This document shows positions 11,095 through 22,700 of a stretch of DNA of 64,000 nt, piece after piece. The notes under the pieces are model-generated. The model saw only the letters and a list, made by a program, of their open reading frames with translations, did no database searches and was not told the origin of the DNA. Made by a program: the position numbers and the translations under genes. Where the stretch lies: the NCBI GenBank assembly GCA_002989075.1, contig PSQN01000016.1, positions 124,001 through 188,000 on the forward strand, in the 5' to 3' direction. The DNA comes from Arthonia radiata (Eukaryota > Ascomycota > Arthoniomycetes > Arthoniales > Arthoniaceae). The first letter of the stretch is position 1. The number at the start of each line of letters is the position of its first letter.

Positions 11095-11470
11095 TTATGG
11101 CGCGTTCCCAGCATCCATCACCTCCATCCCAATAGTCCAGCCACTCAAGAAAAGCATGTCACCCTCCCATGCGGCCAACTCGCACAAGCGACCGCACTGC
11201 ACGTCTTTGCGTGCTGCCACACGTGGTTGATACATTTGAGCTATTCGTCTGGTCAGCTTGCTCATGCCTCAACTTCTCCTTCGCTTGCAGTGTTTCTGCG
11301 GGCAAAGCTGGAAGTAATAGGAGACTCACCGCCTCTCCGTGATCTTCCGTGCATGTCATCCAGCCGTCGCCTTCTTTGCAGGGTTGGCCGGCAGCGTTGC
11401 GATTGGTGAGGGCGTGAGTGGTCGCGAGCAGACTGAAGACAGCCAAAGTGAGGGAGAGTGGCAGCTTCAT
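11095..11470 (-). CDS. small secreted cysteine-containing protein (candidate)
   Basis: The start is ATG at 11470. Exon 1 (11470-11330) encodes MKLPLSLTLAVFSLLATTHA, a clean signal peptide, and then a short mature part with two Cys. A GTGAGT donor at 11329 joins best to GACGTGCAG ending at 11197, a 133-nt intron. Exon 2 (11196-11095) then adds 33 residues beginning CGRLCELAAWEGD, for 80 residues and four mature cysteines. Other acceptors give introns too short for fungi or run into other frames. Small secreted Cys proteins include effectors and antimicrobial or surface proteins. No family is recognised, so function is open. The exon 2 choice is the weak point. Confidence 0.5.
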
Positions 11471-11949
11471 GCTTAGCTCGGTGTACTGGAAGGGTTTAAA
11501 GTATAGTACTTGCAACGAGAACCGCCGCTAGCACTTGGGCGGATGCACAATGGTAAGTGATATGTTGTGCATCATGCGCCAAAAGGAGGACAAAGGTCAA
11601 AAGCGTTAAATGGCGAGAAATCGCATCGGGTGGTGAATAGATTTTGGCGGAGCGGCCATTCTATGTACAGCAGAAGCGATGCGCCAAAACATGCTCATGA
11701 GAAGTTTATACTGTCATTCAAGTCGTCGTCAAATACTAGCTGTCCATTATAGACGTCTAATGCACTCATGCTTAGGCCGAGCGCCATTCCAGGCAATGCC
11801 ATGCGATGTCGTAATGCTTTGTCGTCGCGCTCGTAACGAAGATTCAGAGCTTAGACGTATCAAATGCCTTGCAAACTGTAGCGGTAACCGACGCATGTGG
11901 TAATGTCCAACCTGCTCTGCCCTCAGTAGCTGCTCACACTTACCTTTAC
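11471..11949. other. intergenic, no gene seen
   Basis: Between the secreted-protein start and the PHD gene stop. Contains the promoter of the former. No gene seen. Confidence 0.45.
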
Positions 11950-14541
11950 CTACTGATGATGCGGAGTCTGGCCATCGGGCGTAGGACGGGGCTCAGCAGC
12001 CCCGTTTGTCATCCCCACGTCCCCCATCGCGGGACTCTTCACAGGCGTCATCTTCTTGACAGGCACAGCATTGCTGGCTCCATTCGTGTTAACGCTCGGA
12101 CTCAAAGTCGGCGCACCATCCAGATTCATGCCCATGCTACTTGACGGCGCACGCTGTCCGGGTGTTTGCTGCTGCGAAGGTGGGAGGGAGATCTTGCCGG
12201 GCGACTGTGGCGGCAGCGGGCTTTGGCCAAAGCTTGAGGCAGGATTGCTGCCGAAGCTCGAGTGTGGTGGGCTCGCGTGCTTAACGGGGCTCACCCCACC
12301 CTGTTGCGGGACATTGCTATTAGGACTGTAGGCGTGGACGGCGCCGGGGCTGTGAGCTAGATTCGCGGCCGCCGAGAGGCGGCCAGAGGACGATGGCGGC
12401 TGCGCAGTTGGGGAGAAGCGTAGTGAAGTGTTGCCCTGAGTTGCAGCGAGAGATGGTGTCGGCGCATGATTGGCTGGAGATGTGAAGGTTGATTGTGACT
12501 TTGGTGCGACGCCATTTGCGATCGGGGTCTGCATCGGCTTGGGAGGTTGTGGATGTTGTGGGACTTGGTTGGAATAGGATTGTTGGTAAGGTGAAGATAC
12601 GCCGGATGAGGAGCTCGACAGACGGCGAGATTGAGGTTGGTAGCCGGAGACTGGCGGCTGCGGCTGTTGATAGAGATTGTGATAAGAAGGCAAAGATTGT
12701 TTCGAAGGAGAAGGCGGAGGGTAGCCAGATCCGCCCTGTTTGGTCGCCCATGGAGCTCGATACAGGTCTTGTGCAGGCTGGGAAGGGCCTCGCTGGGTGT
12801 TTGGATAGCCATTTGGATTAGGGGGCGAGCCAGCGTATGCAGCGGGCTGTGAAGGTCTCGCCAGGGGTTGCTGGGGATGATTGTAGCCATGACCTGAGGG
12901 AGGGCGTGCAGCACCTGGAGGTGTCGGTTTGAACAGACCCAAGGGAGGACTCGCGGATGGACCAGTTTGGGGCACCTTGGCCACTGGCTTGACATCGGCC
13001 GATGCGCTTTCGCCTGTAGGCTTCACTAGTACGCCCGGAGGCGATGACTGGCCCAGTTTCAATTTGATGTTGGTCTTCGGCTTCTTGCAATGTGAGCACA
13101 CAAACTTGAAGTTGTCCCGCTCGGCCTGTTGAGGTGTTATATCATGGCATGAGCTATGCTGCCACACTCCACATCGATCGCATGCTATACTATGAGTGCC
13201 GTCGTCGATGTTCTTCCCATGCACGCCACAGACTTCGCAGTCAAAATCCCAGTCCTCTGATTCTTCCTCTTTCAGTTTGGCAAGATCTCTTTGCTTCTTC
13301 TCAAGCTCTTTCACCCGGTTGCGTTCCGACATTCGTGCTGCCTCGCTGCTGTCGACACTCTGGCTGCGACCCTCCAGCTTTGATAGATCTTCCTCATGGA
13401 GAATCCTTCGCATCTCGCGATCACGTATGCGTTGCTCGCGGGTCATCATGCGAGACTCGCGGTCTTCTTCTTGCTTCATCTGGCGCTTGTGCTCTCTATG
13501 AGCCATCTCAAGTTCTTGCTGTCGCCTGAGCTCAGCAGTCTTCACTTCATCTTCCTGCTTCTGCTTTTCCTGTTTGTCTGCAAGACGACTTGATCGCTTT
13601 GCGGTGGCCATCTTCGAAAGACTCTCAAGTTCTTTTTGCCTTCTTTGCTCCTTGCGCGCTTTGGACTCTTCCGCCTTCAGCAACTCCGGCATAGCTTGTT
13701 CTTCCAAGACCTCAGCCATGTCTTTCTCGTCCGCGCTCTTGCTTCTTCGGAACCTCTCAATGACATCGCGATATTCGTCCAGTGTGACGGCAAGGCATTC
13801 CCACTTGGCGCCGCCAAGGCCGTCATCCCCATCGACATGGTCAACGGTGTCATCAGCTTGTTCTTCCTCTTCCTCGGAGACATCATCGTCGATGACTTTC
13901 TGTCGCTTGCTTGAACGGCCGCCGGTTTTCTTAGGCTTTGCCTTCGCTTTGAGTTTCTTGGGGGAGGGCTTGGCAGCAGGTGAGTCTGTCATCCGGTAAA
14001 GTCTGTTGTCATCGAGAAGGAAGTAGTGTCGTCCATCCTTATCGTCTCCAAAGGGCTCGACGCGCCAGGTGGACTGCTCCTTGTCAGTAGACTCCTCCAT
14101 GCGCTCACGTATGCGGTCTGGGTTATTCAAGGTCCACACAGATAGTTGATGCAATACTTTGAGCTTGGTGAAGATGTCCATCTCTGTGAATTTCAGGGCC
14201 TCCTCTTCCTCTCCAAAAGGGTTGTGCTGAGGTGCTTTGGCGAGGTACTGTCGTCGCGTGTACTCATCGAAGATATCTGTGGTCAGGCCGCGATGCGACG
14301 AGACCCATTTGAGCATAGTCAAGGCCAGCTGTGCCAGTCGTTCTGAATTGGGCTTGAGGCATTCTTCTTCCAACACATCGATATCCAACTCATTGTCGAT
14401 CCTAAGAGCAGAACCAAAGAATTGGATGTATTGCATGAGACAGGCAAATTGCCATGTATTGCGAATCTGCTTCAACAGATTTGTTGGTTCGGCGGGTGCA
14501 TCGCTCGATATCTCCTGGTGGCCGCGTTTGCGGGAGACCAT
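11950..14541 (-). CDS. DDT/WHIM/PHD-finger chromatin protein (RSF1-like)
   Basis: An intronless frame of 863 residues starting MVSRKRGHQEI. Residues about 25-95 resemble a DDT helical domain. Around 120-185 there is a WHIM-type segment ending in WRVEPFGDDKDGRHYFLL and DDNRLYRM, where family members have the Gly-x-Asp-xx-Gly-Arg-xx-Tyr pattern. An acidic and Lys-rich hinge (SSKRQKV) and a long charged coiled coil (about 270-420) follow. A PHD finger lies at about 433-484, with CEVCG, CDRCGVWQHSSC and FVCSHC supplying the Cys4-His-Cys3 zinc ligands. The last 380 residues are Pro/Ser/Gln-rich and disordered. DDT-WHIM proteins pair with ISWI-type remodellers, and PHD fingers read histone H3 tails, so a nuclear nucleosome-spacing or transcription role is likely. 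The exact orthologue is unsure. Confidence 0.82.
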   Translation of the reverse strand: MVSRKRGHQEISSDAPAEPTNLLKQIRNTWQFACLMQYIQFFGSALRIDNELDIDVLEEECLKPNSERLAQLALTMLKWVSSHRGLTTDIFDEYTRRQYLAKAPQHNPFGEEEEALKFTEMDIFTKLKVLHQLSVWTLNNPDRIRERMEESTDKEQSTWRVEPFGDDKDGRHYFLLDDNRLYRMTDSPAAKPSPKKLKAKAKPKKTGGRSSKRQKVIDDDVSEEEEEQADDTVDHVDGDDGLGGAKWECLAVTLDEYRDVIERFRRSKSADEKDMAEVLEEQAMPELLKAEESKARKEQRRQKELESLSKMATAKRSSRLADKQEKQKQEDEVKTAELRRQQELEMAHREHKRQMKQEEDRESRMMTREQRIRDREMRRILHEEDLSKLEGRSQSVDSSEAARMSERNRVKELEKKQRDLAKLKEEESEDWDFDCEVCGVHGKNIDDGTHSIACDRCGVWQHSSCHDITPQQAERDNFKFVCSHCKKPKTNIKLKLGQSSPPGVLVKPTGESASADVKPVAKVPQTGPSASPPLGLFKPTPPGAARPPSGHGYNHPQQPLARPSQPAAYAGSPPNPNGYPNTQRGPSQPAQDLYRAPWATKQGGSGYPPPSPSKQSLPSYHNLYQQPQPPVSGYQPQSRRLSSSSSGVSSPYQQSYSNQVPQHPQPPKPMQTPIANGVAPKSQSTFTSPANHAPTPSLAATQGNTSLRFSPTAQPPSSSGRLSAAANLAHSPGAVHAYSPNSNVPQQGGVSPVKHASPPHSSFGSNPASSFGQSPLPPQSPGKISLPPSQQQTPGQRAPSSSMGMNLDGAPTLSPSVNTNGASNAVPVKKMTPVKSPAMGDVGMTNGAAEPRPTPDGQTPHHQ

Positions 14542-14958
14542 TGTCGGGAAACGCGCTCGCGAAGCGCGTCAAAAGGGCGAAATGACCAGTCAGCAGGAAC
14601 GAAGGTCTGTTGAATAAAGGTCGTGAATGAAATTTGATTGCTGTAACGACGTCGAATGGATAGGAGACTTGTTGTCGAAGAGACAGCGGAATGAGGAGGA
14701 ATGGGTGGATACAGAGACGGAGCAGGTGACGCGAATCGTGAAATGGGAGATGATTTCTTTCAATTGAGAACATCTTAGGGTTGATGAAATGACCTAAATA
14801 GACAGTTTTGTATGCAAGTCCTCAACTCGAAGCAAACAATCATCCAGTCTGCTATTCCTGCACAAGTCTCCACGCCGCGCTACACCCCTTTCCCAAGCAT
14901 TCGTCGTCATCCAGCTGGCCTTCGACTTGTATCGATGCCATATCCTCTGCAGAGTGCG
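14542..14958. other. intergenic, no gene seen
   Basis: Upstream region of the PHD-finger gene and 3' flank of the F-box-like gene. No supported frame. Confidence 0.45.
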
Positions 14959-16025
14959 CTATGGCACGTGTGGAAATGCCCGGTCATCTCTCAGCTCGTC
15001 CCATGCAACTGGATCTGCATCGTCCATGATCATTTTTGCTGGGCCTTCCCCTTCCACTTCTTCAAATTGCGAAAGTGCATCGGCCAGGCGTAACTCAATC
15101 CGTCTCATGACTCCGTCGGTACACCTCTGGGGCAGGCCGTTGCGAACAGTGTATGAAATGCGAGGCGAGGAGGCAACGCTGAACTCAAAAGCGGCCTTGC
15201 GTGGGAGGTGCTTACCTGCTATTGCTTGAAACAATGTCAGGTCCGTTCTCCAGACTGCAAGTATCGACCAGAGGTGGGTGAAGATGCGGTTCTGTTCCGA
15301 CAGCTGTGTATGCTCGTATTAGTACCGTTCAGAATTGGCCGGCTTTCACGATTTGACTCCAGCTTGAAGTGGCTTTGAGCACCGCCGGCACGGCCAAAGC
15401 GAATACGGTAGAAGAAAGAAAGACTGTGTGATGACGTCGAACTCACATCGTCCCAAAACATTGCATCTGCCCTGTGAGTTGATGTGCGTCAGAGACTTCC
15501 CATAGAGCCCAACAAGCAACCACTCAACCCCACACCGGTTCGTCAGAACCAGACTCACCAATGTCTAAAGTTGATCCGCATGATGTTGCTCAACAGGTGC
15601 GCCGGTCTATTGGCCAGAAAACTCAGCCATGTCTGTAGCGGTCAGCCAGTGAGCTTTGGTCCATCTTCAATCCTCAGAAGGCAATGACTTGCTCCGACAG
15701 TGACAATGGTTCTGTTCCACACACTCTCCACGTCGAGATTCCAAAGCCATGATACCGAGCGCAAACGCGATGGACGGACAAAGCGACCTCGGCCTACGCC
15801 AGCCGGGTTGGAGCGATACAGACCCCGCAGTGTTTTCAGTGGTAAAGTTAGATACACATTGGGAGGGCCGGCCTCAGAGCGGGGGTTGCGAAATCCAAGA
15901 GCCCATTCGCTGTTCACTGGGCCAGGTTCGACGACATACTCGAGTATGCGACGCCGAAGCTCGGTCGGTAAGCTGTGGAAAGTGACCAAGTTGGCTTGCG
16001 GCGGGGAAGGGCGAGCAACAGCCAT
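14959..16025 (-). CDS. F-box-like small protein, unrecognised family
   Basis: Four exons: 16025-15693, 15632-15559, 15471-15447 and 15303-14959 (258 residues). The start is MAVARPSP; the frame extends upstream but has no ATG there. The N-terminus has an F-box-like helix opening (VTFHSLPTELRRRILEYVV) typical of many Dothideomycete F-box/2EXR proteins. The later part is WLSFLANRPAHLLSNIMRIN and an acidic tail. Intron 1 keeps the frame only if it uses GCAAGT as donor (60 nt, ending CGCTACAG, with GGCTGAC as branch site); the nearby GTCATT would give a stop. Introns 2 and 3 have GTGAGT donors. F-box proteins recruit substrates to SCF ubiquitin ligases, but no target domain is recognised. Confidence 0.68.
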
Positions 16026-16776
16026 GTTTTTATCGAGATTGTGAGTGCAATATAAGCTATTCAAATGTTCCCTATCTTGTACAGCTTATCCAGTATGTTG
16101 CTTGCTAAGGTTGGGTCAGATAACCAATGCTCCGGTACTCCGTAAAGTGCGGTGGATAGACCATCAAAGTACTAGACGCGAGGCAGGAAATGATGATGAA
16201 CGTTATTTCTACATAATTACAGGCCGCGGTTGCCGTTTGTTGGTCCTTCACCTCAGGCCTTGACCTGCAATCGATACTCCGCCATACCGCATTCGTATGA
16301 TGTCTAGATTTAGCCCTGTGGCATGAACGACAGCGCTAGAGCTCTCCTGTCTTAGCCCCAAACCCTGGTTCGTGCAACGATCGTCACGCGTCTTTTCTTG
16401 GTAGCAATACAGGAGCAAAAGTTCTTCACCAGTCGCTCGCTACCTGAACACTCTCAACACCGCTACCAGGATAGTGTAACGCGTGTGCGATCTATCACGA
16501 ACGCACATCCAATACCGCGCCTCTCCATCGCCCCTACCTTCTCCAACAGTGTTGCCGCGCTTCATCCTCACCCTTCCATCCCGCCAGTCCGACATTCCAT
16601 TGAAAAGCTAGGACGTGCTTCCGCAGCATGTTAGTCACAGCGGCCATACGGAGTGTGCAGTTCTTTTTGCGCACGGTGGTGGTCGCATCTTCAGAACAGA
16701 GATGAACAGTCGCATCACCGGTTGCACGACAATCCTCTAAGCATCTGATCTCGCCGGATCGCTGCATCCCATCACA
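16026..16776. other. divergent promoter region of the F-box-like gene and cch1
   Basis: 751 bp separate the two divergent start codons. It must hold both promoters and the cch1 5' leader. I see no further gene. Confidence 0.5.
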
Positions 16777-19700
16777 ATGGACGAGCAATCACATCGTCGA
16801 AGCCAAACGACTCAGTCAATACCCATGCGAGATCTCAGTCGCCCGCCAGAAGAGTCAGAATTACCACAAGACCCACATCGCCGCACGCTCAGCGAGCGGG
16901 GACGCATGTTGTTCGCCAGCAGCTCATCAAGACCGCGCAGCAGACGATACACTGCTCTTGATGCAGAATCACCCTCAGAGCGTACGACGCCTTCTGAATT
17001 ACGGCATGAAGAGCATAGCTCCGGGCAGCGATCGTTTTTGGATGACGCTGATGAGCAAGAAGGCGTGCCAATGGATTCGCAATCGGACACATTCCACAGC
17101 GCACCGGGTGTTGCCGGACTCAGCATGAGCACTGATCCGTCATCAGATCCATTCAACGCGAGCTATCTACCCTCAAGTCGTCGTGGACTCGGCAAAATCA
17201 TCGGCCACAACGACAGCGACTTTTCACTGACCGATGTGTCTCTAGAAGGCGACAGGGACGAGTCGCCTCCAGTCATCGATGATGATCGCGCACGTCTCAC
17301 GGATACCAGAAACGTTCAACCTTTGGACGGGGCCGCTCCTTCCACTCCGAGTGGTCAACGCCACAAGAGGTTAAGCTCGCAGAACGTCCGATTTGCGACG
17401 CCCTCCAGTACACCGCAACGGTCTCGCCTCGGCGATGACCTTGCTGCCATGGAAGCGGGTTCCGTTTCGCCCCATAATCGATCGCGACGGAAAAGCTCGG
17501 TTTCCCGATCGCTGTCCCCGTCGTCTGCCGTCTCGCCACTCACGAGAGCCTCGACCGTCGTCCGCAATGTGTCACAACGCGTGGTCAACCTCAGCAATGA
17601 ACAAGACGTTGTCGAGCAAGAGATCAGAAGACGAGGGTCGCAACGCCGCAGAGACGAAGACGAGCAGTCCAAGGCATCTACACAGCAACATGAGGGATCT
17701 CCAGTTCACTCCGAAAAGACAGCCTCTCCAGTCCCTGTGCAGCCCATGCCCAGCGACTGGGTCACGCTTGCGAATCCCCTACGTGGCAGAAGTCTGGGCA
17801 TCTTTCCCCCCGATAACAAACTCAGGACAGTATTGTGTGATTTTATGACACATCCACTTACTGAGCCATGCATCCTGATCTTGGTCTTGTTGCAAACTGT
17901 GCTTCTTGCGGTGCAGGCCGCACCCAACGCCATGAATGATCCATACCCTTTGGACTGGAAGAATTCATGGATTGACTGGACACTTCTGGCACTTTTTGTC
18001 GTCTACACTGCGGAGATTGTCATCCGATGCATCGTTTCAGGCTTCGTTGTCAACCCCGTAGAATACAGTACGATCAACAGAAAGATTGGTTGGAAGGAAG
18101 CGCTGACCGCCAAGGCGCAGACACTCTTTGCTGTTGAGCATGATGAAGCTTACAAGGAACGCAGAGCGACGATTGCACCGATACAAGCTTCTATTATCAG
18201 AACCTTTACCACCCAGCCCATGGCGTCCAGATTTGCTACCGATAGTCGCCACGCTTCGCGCATGCGTTTGGCCCACCGAGCATTTCTGAGACACTCCTTC
18301 AATCGCTTAGATTTTGTTGCCGTTGTGTGTTACTGGATCAGCTTCTTATTGGCCATATCCGGCATAGAAGCACGATCTCACATCCACATATTTAGGATGT
18401 TGAGCTGTCTGCGCATCCTGAGACTGCTCAGCTTAACGAGCGGAACGTCCATCATTCTTCGCAGTCTCAAGAAAGCAGCTCCAATGTTGCTGAACGTGGC
18501 TCTGCTGATCGGGTTCTTTTGGCTGCTGTTCGCAATCATAGGAGTCCAGAGCTTTAAGGCCAGTCTAAGGCGCAATTGTGTCTGGGTCGATCCGGCTGGC
18601 CAGCAACCCAATTACACGACAAATCAATACGGCACATTTCAGTTTTGCGGAGGTTCGCTCAATAACGACGGTAATCCAATTCCATGGATGGACGTGAACG
18701 GTGTCAGCTCGAATGATCGCAAGGGATACTTGTGTCCTGTGCAGTCCTACTGCGTCTCCGACCAGAATCCCTTCAACGGCACCGTCAGCTTCGACAACAT
18801 CTTCCAATCTCTTGAGCTTGTGTTCGTTGTCATCACCTCAAACACTTTCACGGACATTATGTATTACATCACGGACAGCGACTACCTTATAGTGGCCCTC
18901 TTTTTCGCGCTTGGCCTGGTCATCCTGACTTTCTGGCTGATGAACTTGCTCATAGCCGTTATTACTTCGTCTTTCCAGGTCATTCGAGAAGAGAGCCAGG
19001 TCAGTGCTTTCTCTACGGAGCATGAGCATCATCCTGGGGCCGAATTAGAGCACGAGGAGGGCGTTCGTCCCCATAAGAACTCAGCAAAAGAAGTCTATGA
19101 CCGTACGCGCGTTTTTTGGATCGTCGTCATCACTTACGGTCTCATCTGTCAATGTCTCCGGTCTTCGACGATGCACGAGTCGCGTGCCAAATTCATTGAT
19201 GTTTCCGAAACCGTGGTGACTCTGATGCTGCTCATCGAGATTATCGTCCGCTTTGCGGTCGACTGGCGAGATTTCTTCTCAAATCCGCGCAACAGTATCG
19301 ACCTTGGACTTGTTGTGATCACAACCATTATCCAGCTCCCTCCAATTCACAATTCTGGGACGCCCTACTCCTGGCTGACGATCTTTCAAATACTGCGTAT
19401 CTACAGGGTCGTCCTCGCGATTCCATGGACAAGAGATCTGATCATGCTGGTCTTGGGGAAGACGACTGGTTTTCTCAATTTGATTCTGTTCGTGTTCCTC
19501 CTCACGTTTCTTGTCGCAATCCTCGCTTCACAGCTCTTCCGTGGCGAGGTACCGCAAAAACAAGTCGACGGCAGCACCATCTACATTACCTTCAACACCA
19601 TCTTCAATTCCTTCCTGGGCATGTACCAGGTGTTCTCTAGCGAGAATTGGACGACCATATTGTATAATGTTACGAGTAACGACGTCGGGTACAACACTGC

Positions 19701-22700
19701 ATGGATCGGTGCAATGTTCTTCATTCTTTGGTTTATCCTGGGATTCTTTATAGTTTTGAGTATGTTTATTGCGGTCATTCAAGAGAACTTCGATGTGTCG
19801 GAAGACGAAAAGCGATTGCAGCAAGTCAAGGCCTTTCTACAACATAAAGAGCTTGGCGGGTCTTCTAATGGCACACTTTCATTGGCAGCAATGTTCAAAT
19901 TGCGGACTCTTACGGGGAAGCGTCAAGATCCACTCGATTATGGGCCTGCCATGACGGAGATGCTGCTGAAAGACGCTGTGGTGAAGGACTTCCTGGATGA
20001 AAATGCAGATTCGATCGACGAGGCCGAGGCAAATAGTCATACGAACGGACATGCCAGTGGACACGGGGACAAGCGACTATCACGTCCACCTACCATGGAC
20101 ATGCGCGCGGCGTTATCACGAACATCCTTATGGCAGAAGTTCAAGACGAGAGTTTGGGATAGAGAGCCGAACCCTTTCCACTCCAGATACAAGCCTTCAC
20201 GCGCGTACGAGGAATTAGACGCTCGAGCAATGGCCAAAGAAGCAGTCTCGGCGGCTGAGAAGCGGAAGCTCGCGCAAAGGGAATACTTGCAAAAGTATCC
20301 GACGTACAACAAGTCCTTCTTCATTTTTGACGCTCGCCACCCACTACGACGTTTCTGTCAGATGATTGTGGGTCCAGGGCGCGGCCAGGACCGCGCTGAG
20401 GGGTCACCACCATCTCCAATCGTCTGGTACGCATTCTCGGCGGTTCTGTATGCCGCCATTGTTGCTATGGTTCTGCTGGCTTGTGTTACTACGCCACTGT
20501 ATCAAAAGCAATATTGGATCGATCACGAGTACAGTGTTTACAACTGGTTCGTTTTCACAGACCTGGGATTCGCAGTTCTCTTTTCTGTGGAGGCCATCAT
20601 CCGAGTAGTCGCCGATGGCTTCTTTTGGACGCCCAACGCTTACTTTCGTAGCGCCTGGGGCTTCATTGATGGCATTGTGCTAATCACACTGTGGATTAAT
20701 GTCACCACATCTTTGTACAGCCAAGGCGCAGTCTCGAGAGCTGTCGGTGCGTTTAAAGCTCTGCGAGCTCTTCGCTTGCTCAACATTAGCGATAGCGCTC
20801 GTGATCATTTTCACTCTGTCATTGTTCGGGGTGGCTGGAAGGTCATTTCCGCTGCATTTGTCTCCTTGAGTCTCTTGATTCCTTTCGCCATTTACGGCCT
20901 CAACCTGTTCTATGGTCAGATGTCGTCCTGCAACGACTCGGGCGCTGGAATCACTTCTCTCAACGACTGTGCAGGCGAGTATATGGCGTCGCCAAACAAC
21001 TGGGACGTCTTAGCACCTCGAGAGGTAGCAAACGACTGGTTCAACTTCGATGATTTTGGCAGCTCGTTGTTCACGCTCTTTCAGATCGTTTCGCAGGAAG
21101 GCTGGACCGATGTCATGTGGCGGGCCGTCTCCATCGTCGGGGCCGGCAAACAACTTCAAGACTTTCACACGCAGGGCAATGCCGTTTTCTTCGTCATCTT
21201 CAATCTCTTGGGTGCGGTCTTCGTCCTGACGCTGTTCGTTTCCGTCTTTATGCGGAACTATACCGAACAGACCGGAGTCGCTTTCCTTACTACGGATCAG
21301 CGATCGTGGCTCGAATTGAGGAAGATCCTTCGTCAGATCTCTCCCTCAAAGCGGCCGCCACCAGCTCACCAGCGTGCGACATGGAAGCAGTGGTGCTATT
21401 TACGTGCGACGAGGAAGACCGGTCGATGGCAGCGAGCGTATACTATCGTCTTGGTCCTTCACTTAGCCATACTCTGCTCGGAGTCCTACCCTGAACCATT
21501 CTGGTGGGAACGCACTCGCGACTTTGTCTTCTTGGGATTGACGTTCTTCTACATCGCAAACATTGTCATCCGCATCGTCGGCTTGACCTGGACGCGCTTT
21601 CGAAGGAGCTCCTGGGACCTTTTCTCGCTTTTCGCAGTGGGCGGCACTTTCATCACGACGATCATCCTGCTTTCGAACTTCCAGCAGCGAGTCTACCAGC
21701 AGCTACATAAGCTGTTTCTTGTCTCGGTCGTCTTGCTCATCATTCCTCGCAACAATCAATTAGATCAGCTCTTCAAGACGGCTGCCGCCAGTCTGGCGGC
21801 GATTAGCAATTTGTTGGCAACCTGGTTTGTACTCTATTTGGCTTTCGCTATTGCCTTCACACAGACCTTTGGTCTCACACGCTTCGGCGGGAACGAGACC
21901 GACAACGTCAACTTCCGCAATGTCCCCAAGGCATTAATTGTCCTGTTCCGATGCAGTTCAGGCGAAGGCTGGGATCAGCTCATGGAAGACTTCGCTGGCA
22001 TCAATCCGCCCTTCTGCACGGTCGGTGACAACTTCCTTGACGGCGACTGCGGCAGCCCAAATTGGGCTCGGGCCTTGTTCATTCTCTGGAACCTTCTCAG
22101 CATGTACATTTTTGTCAACATGTTTGTGTCACTCATCTACGAGAGCTTCTCGTACGTCTATCAACGCAGCAGTGGCCTTTCCGTCATCAGCAGGAAAGAG
22201 ATTCGCCGATTCAAGCAGGCATGGGCCGAGTTCGACGAAAGCGGCAGTGGGTGGATCTCCAAAGAAGCGTTCCCACGTTTACTGGGCGAGCTAACGGGCA
22301 TCTTCGAGATGCGTACATATCCCGAAGAGTTCACCGTCGGTAGCTTCAAAAGGGATTGCGGAACTCATCGACAAAGTGCAAAGCATCTTTTTGGCGACGA
22401 TTCGATGTTTGCTCGGCCCGGCGAGATGGACATACATACGTTGAACGATAAGCTGGACAGAATGCCGGTCGACGAAATTCGAGCCCGGCGCCAACGCATG
22501 AGGGTCTTTTATGAGGAAGTGATGGTCTCTTCGGACCCTGACCGGGGTATCAACTTCACATCCTTGTTGATGGTGCTGGCTCATTACAAAGTCATCAATG
22601 ATAACAAATCACTACGCCTGGAAGAGTTCCTAAGGCGGCGAGCACGCTTGCAAAGAGTCGAAGAAGCCGTCAGGCGGAATATCGTCATTGGCTTCTTCGA

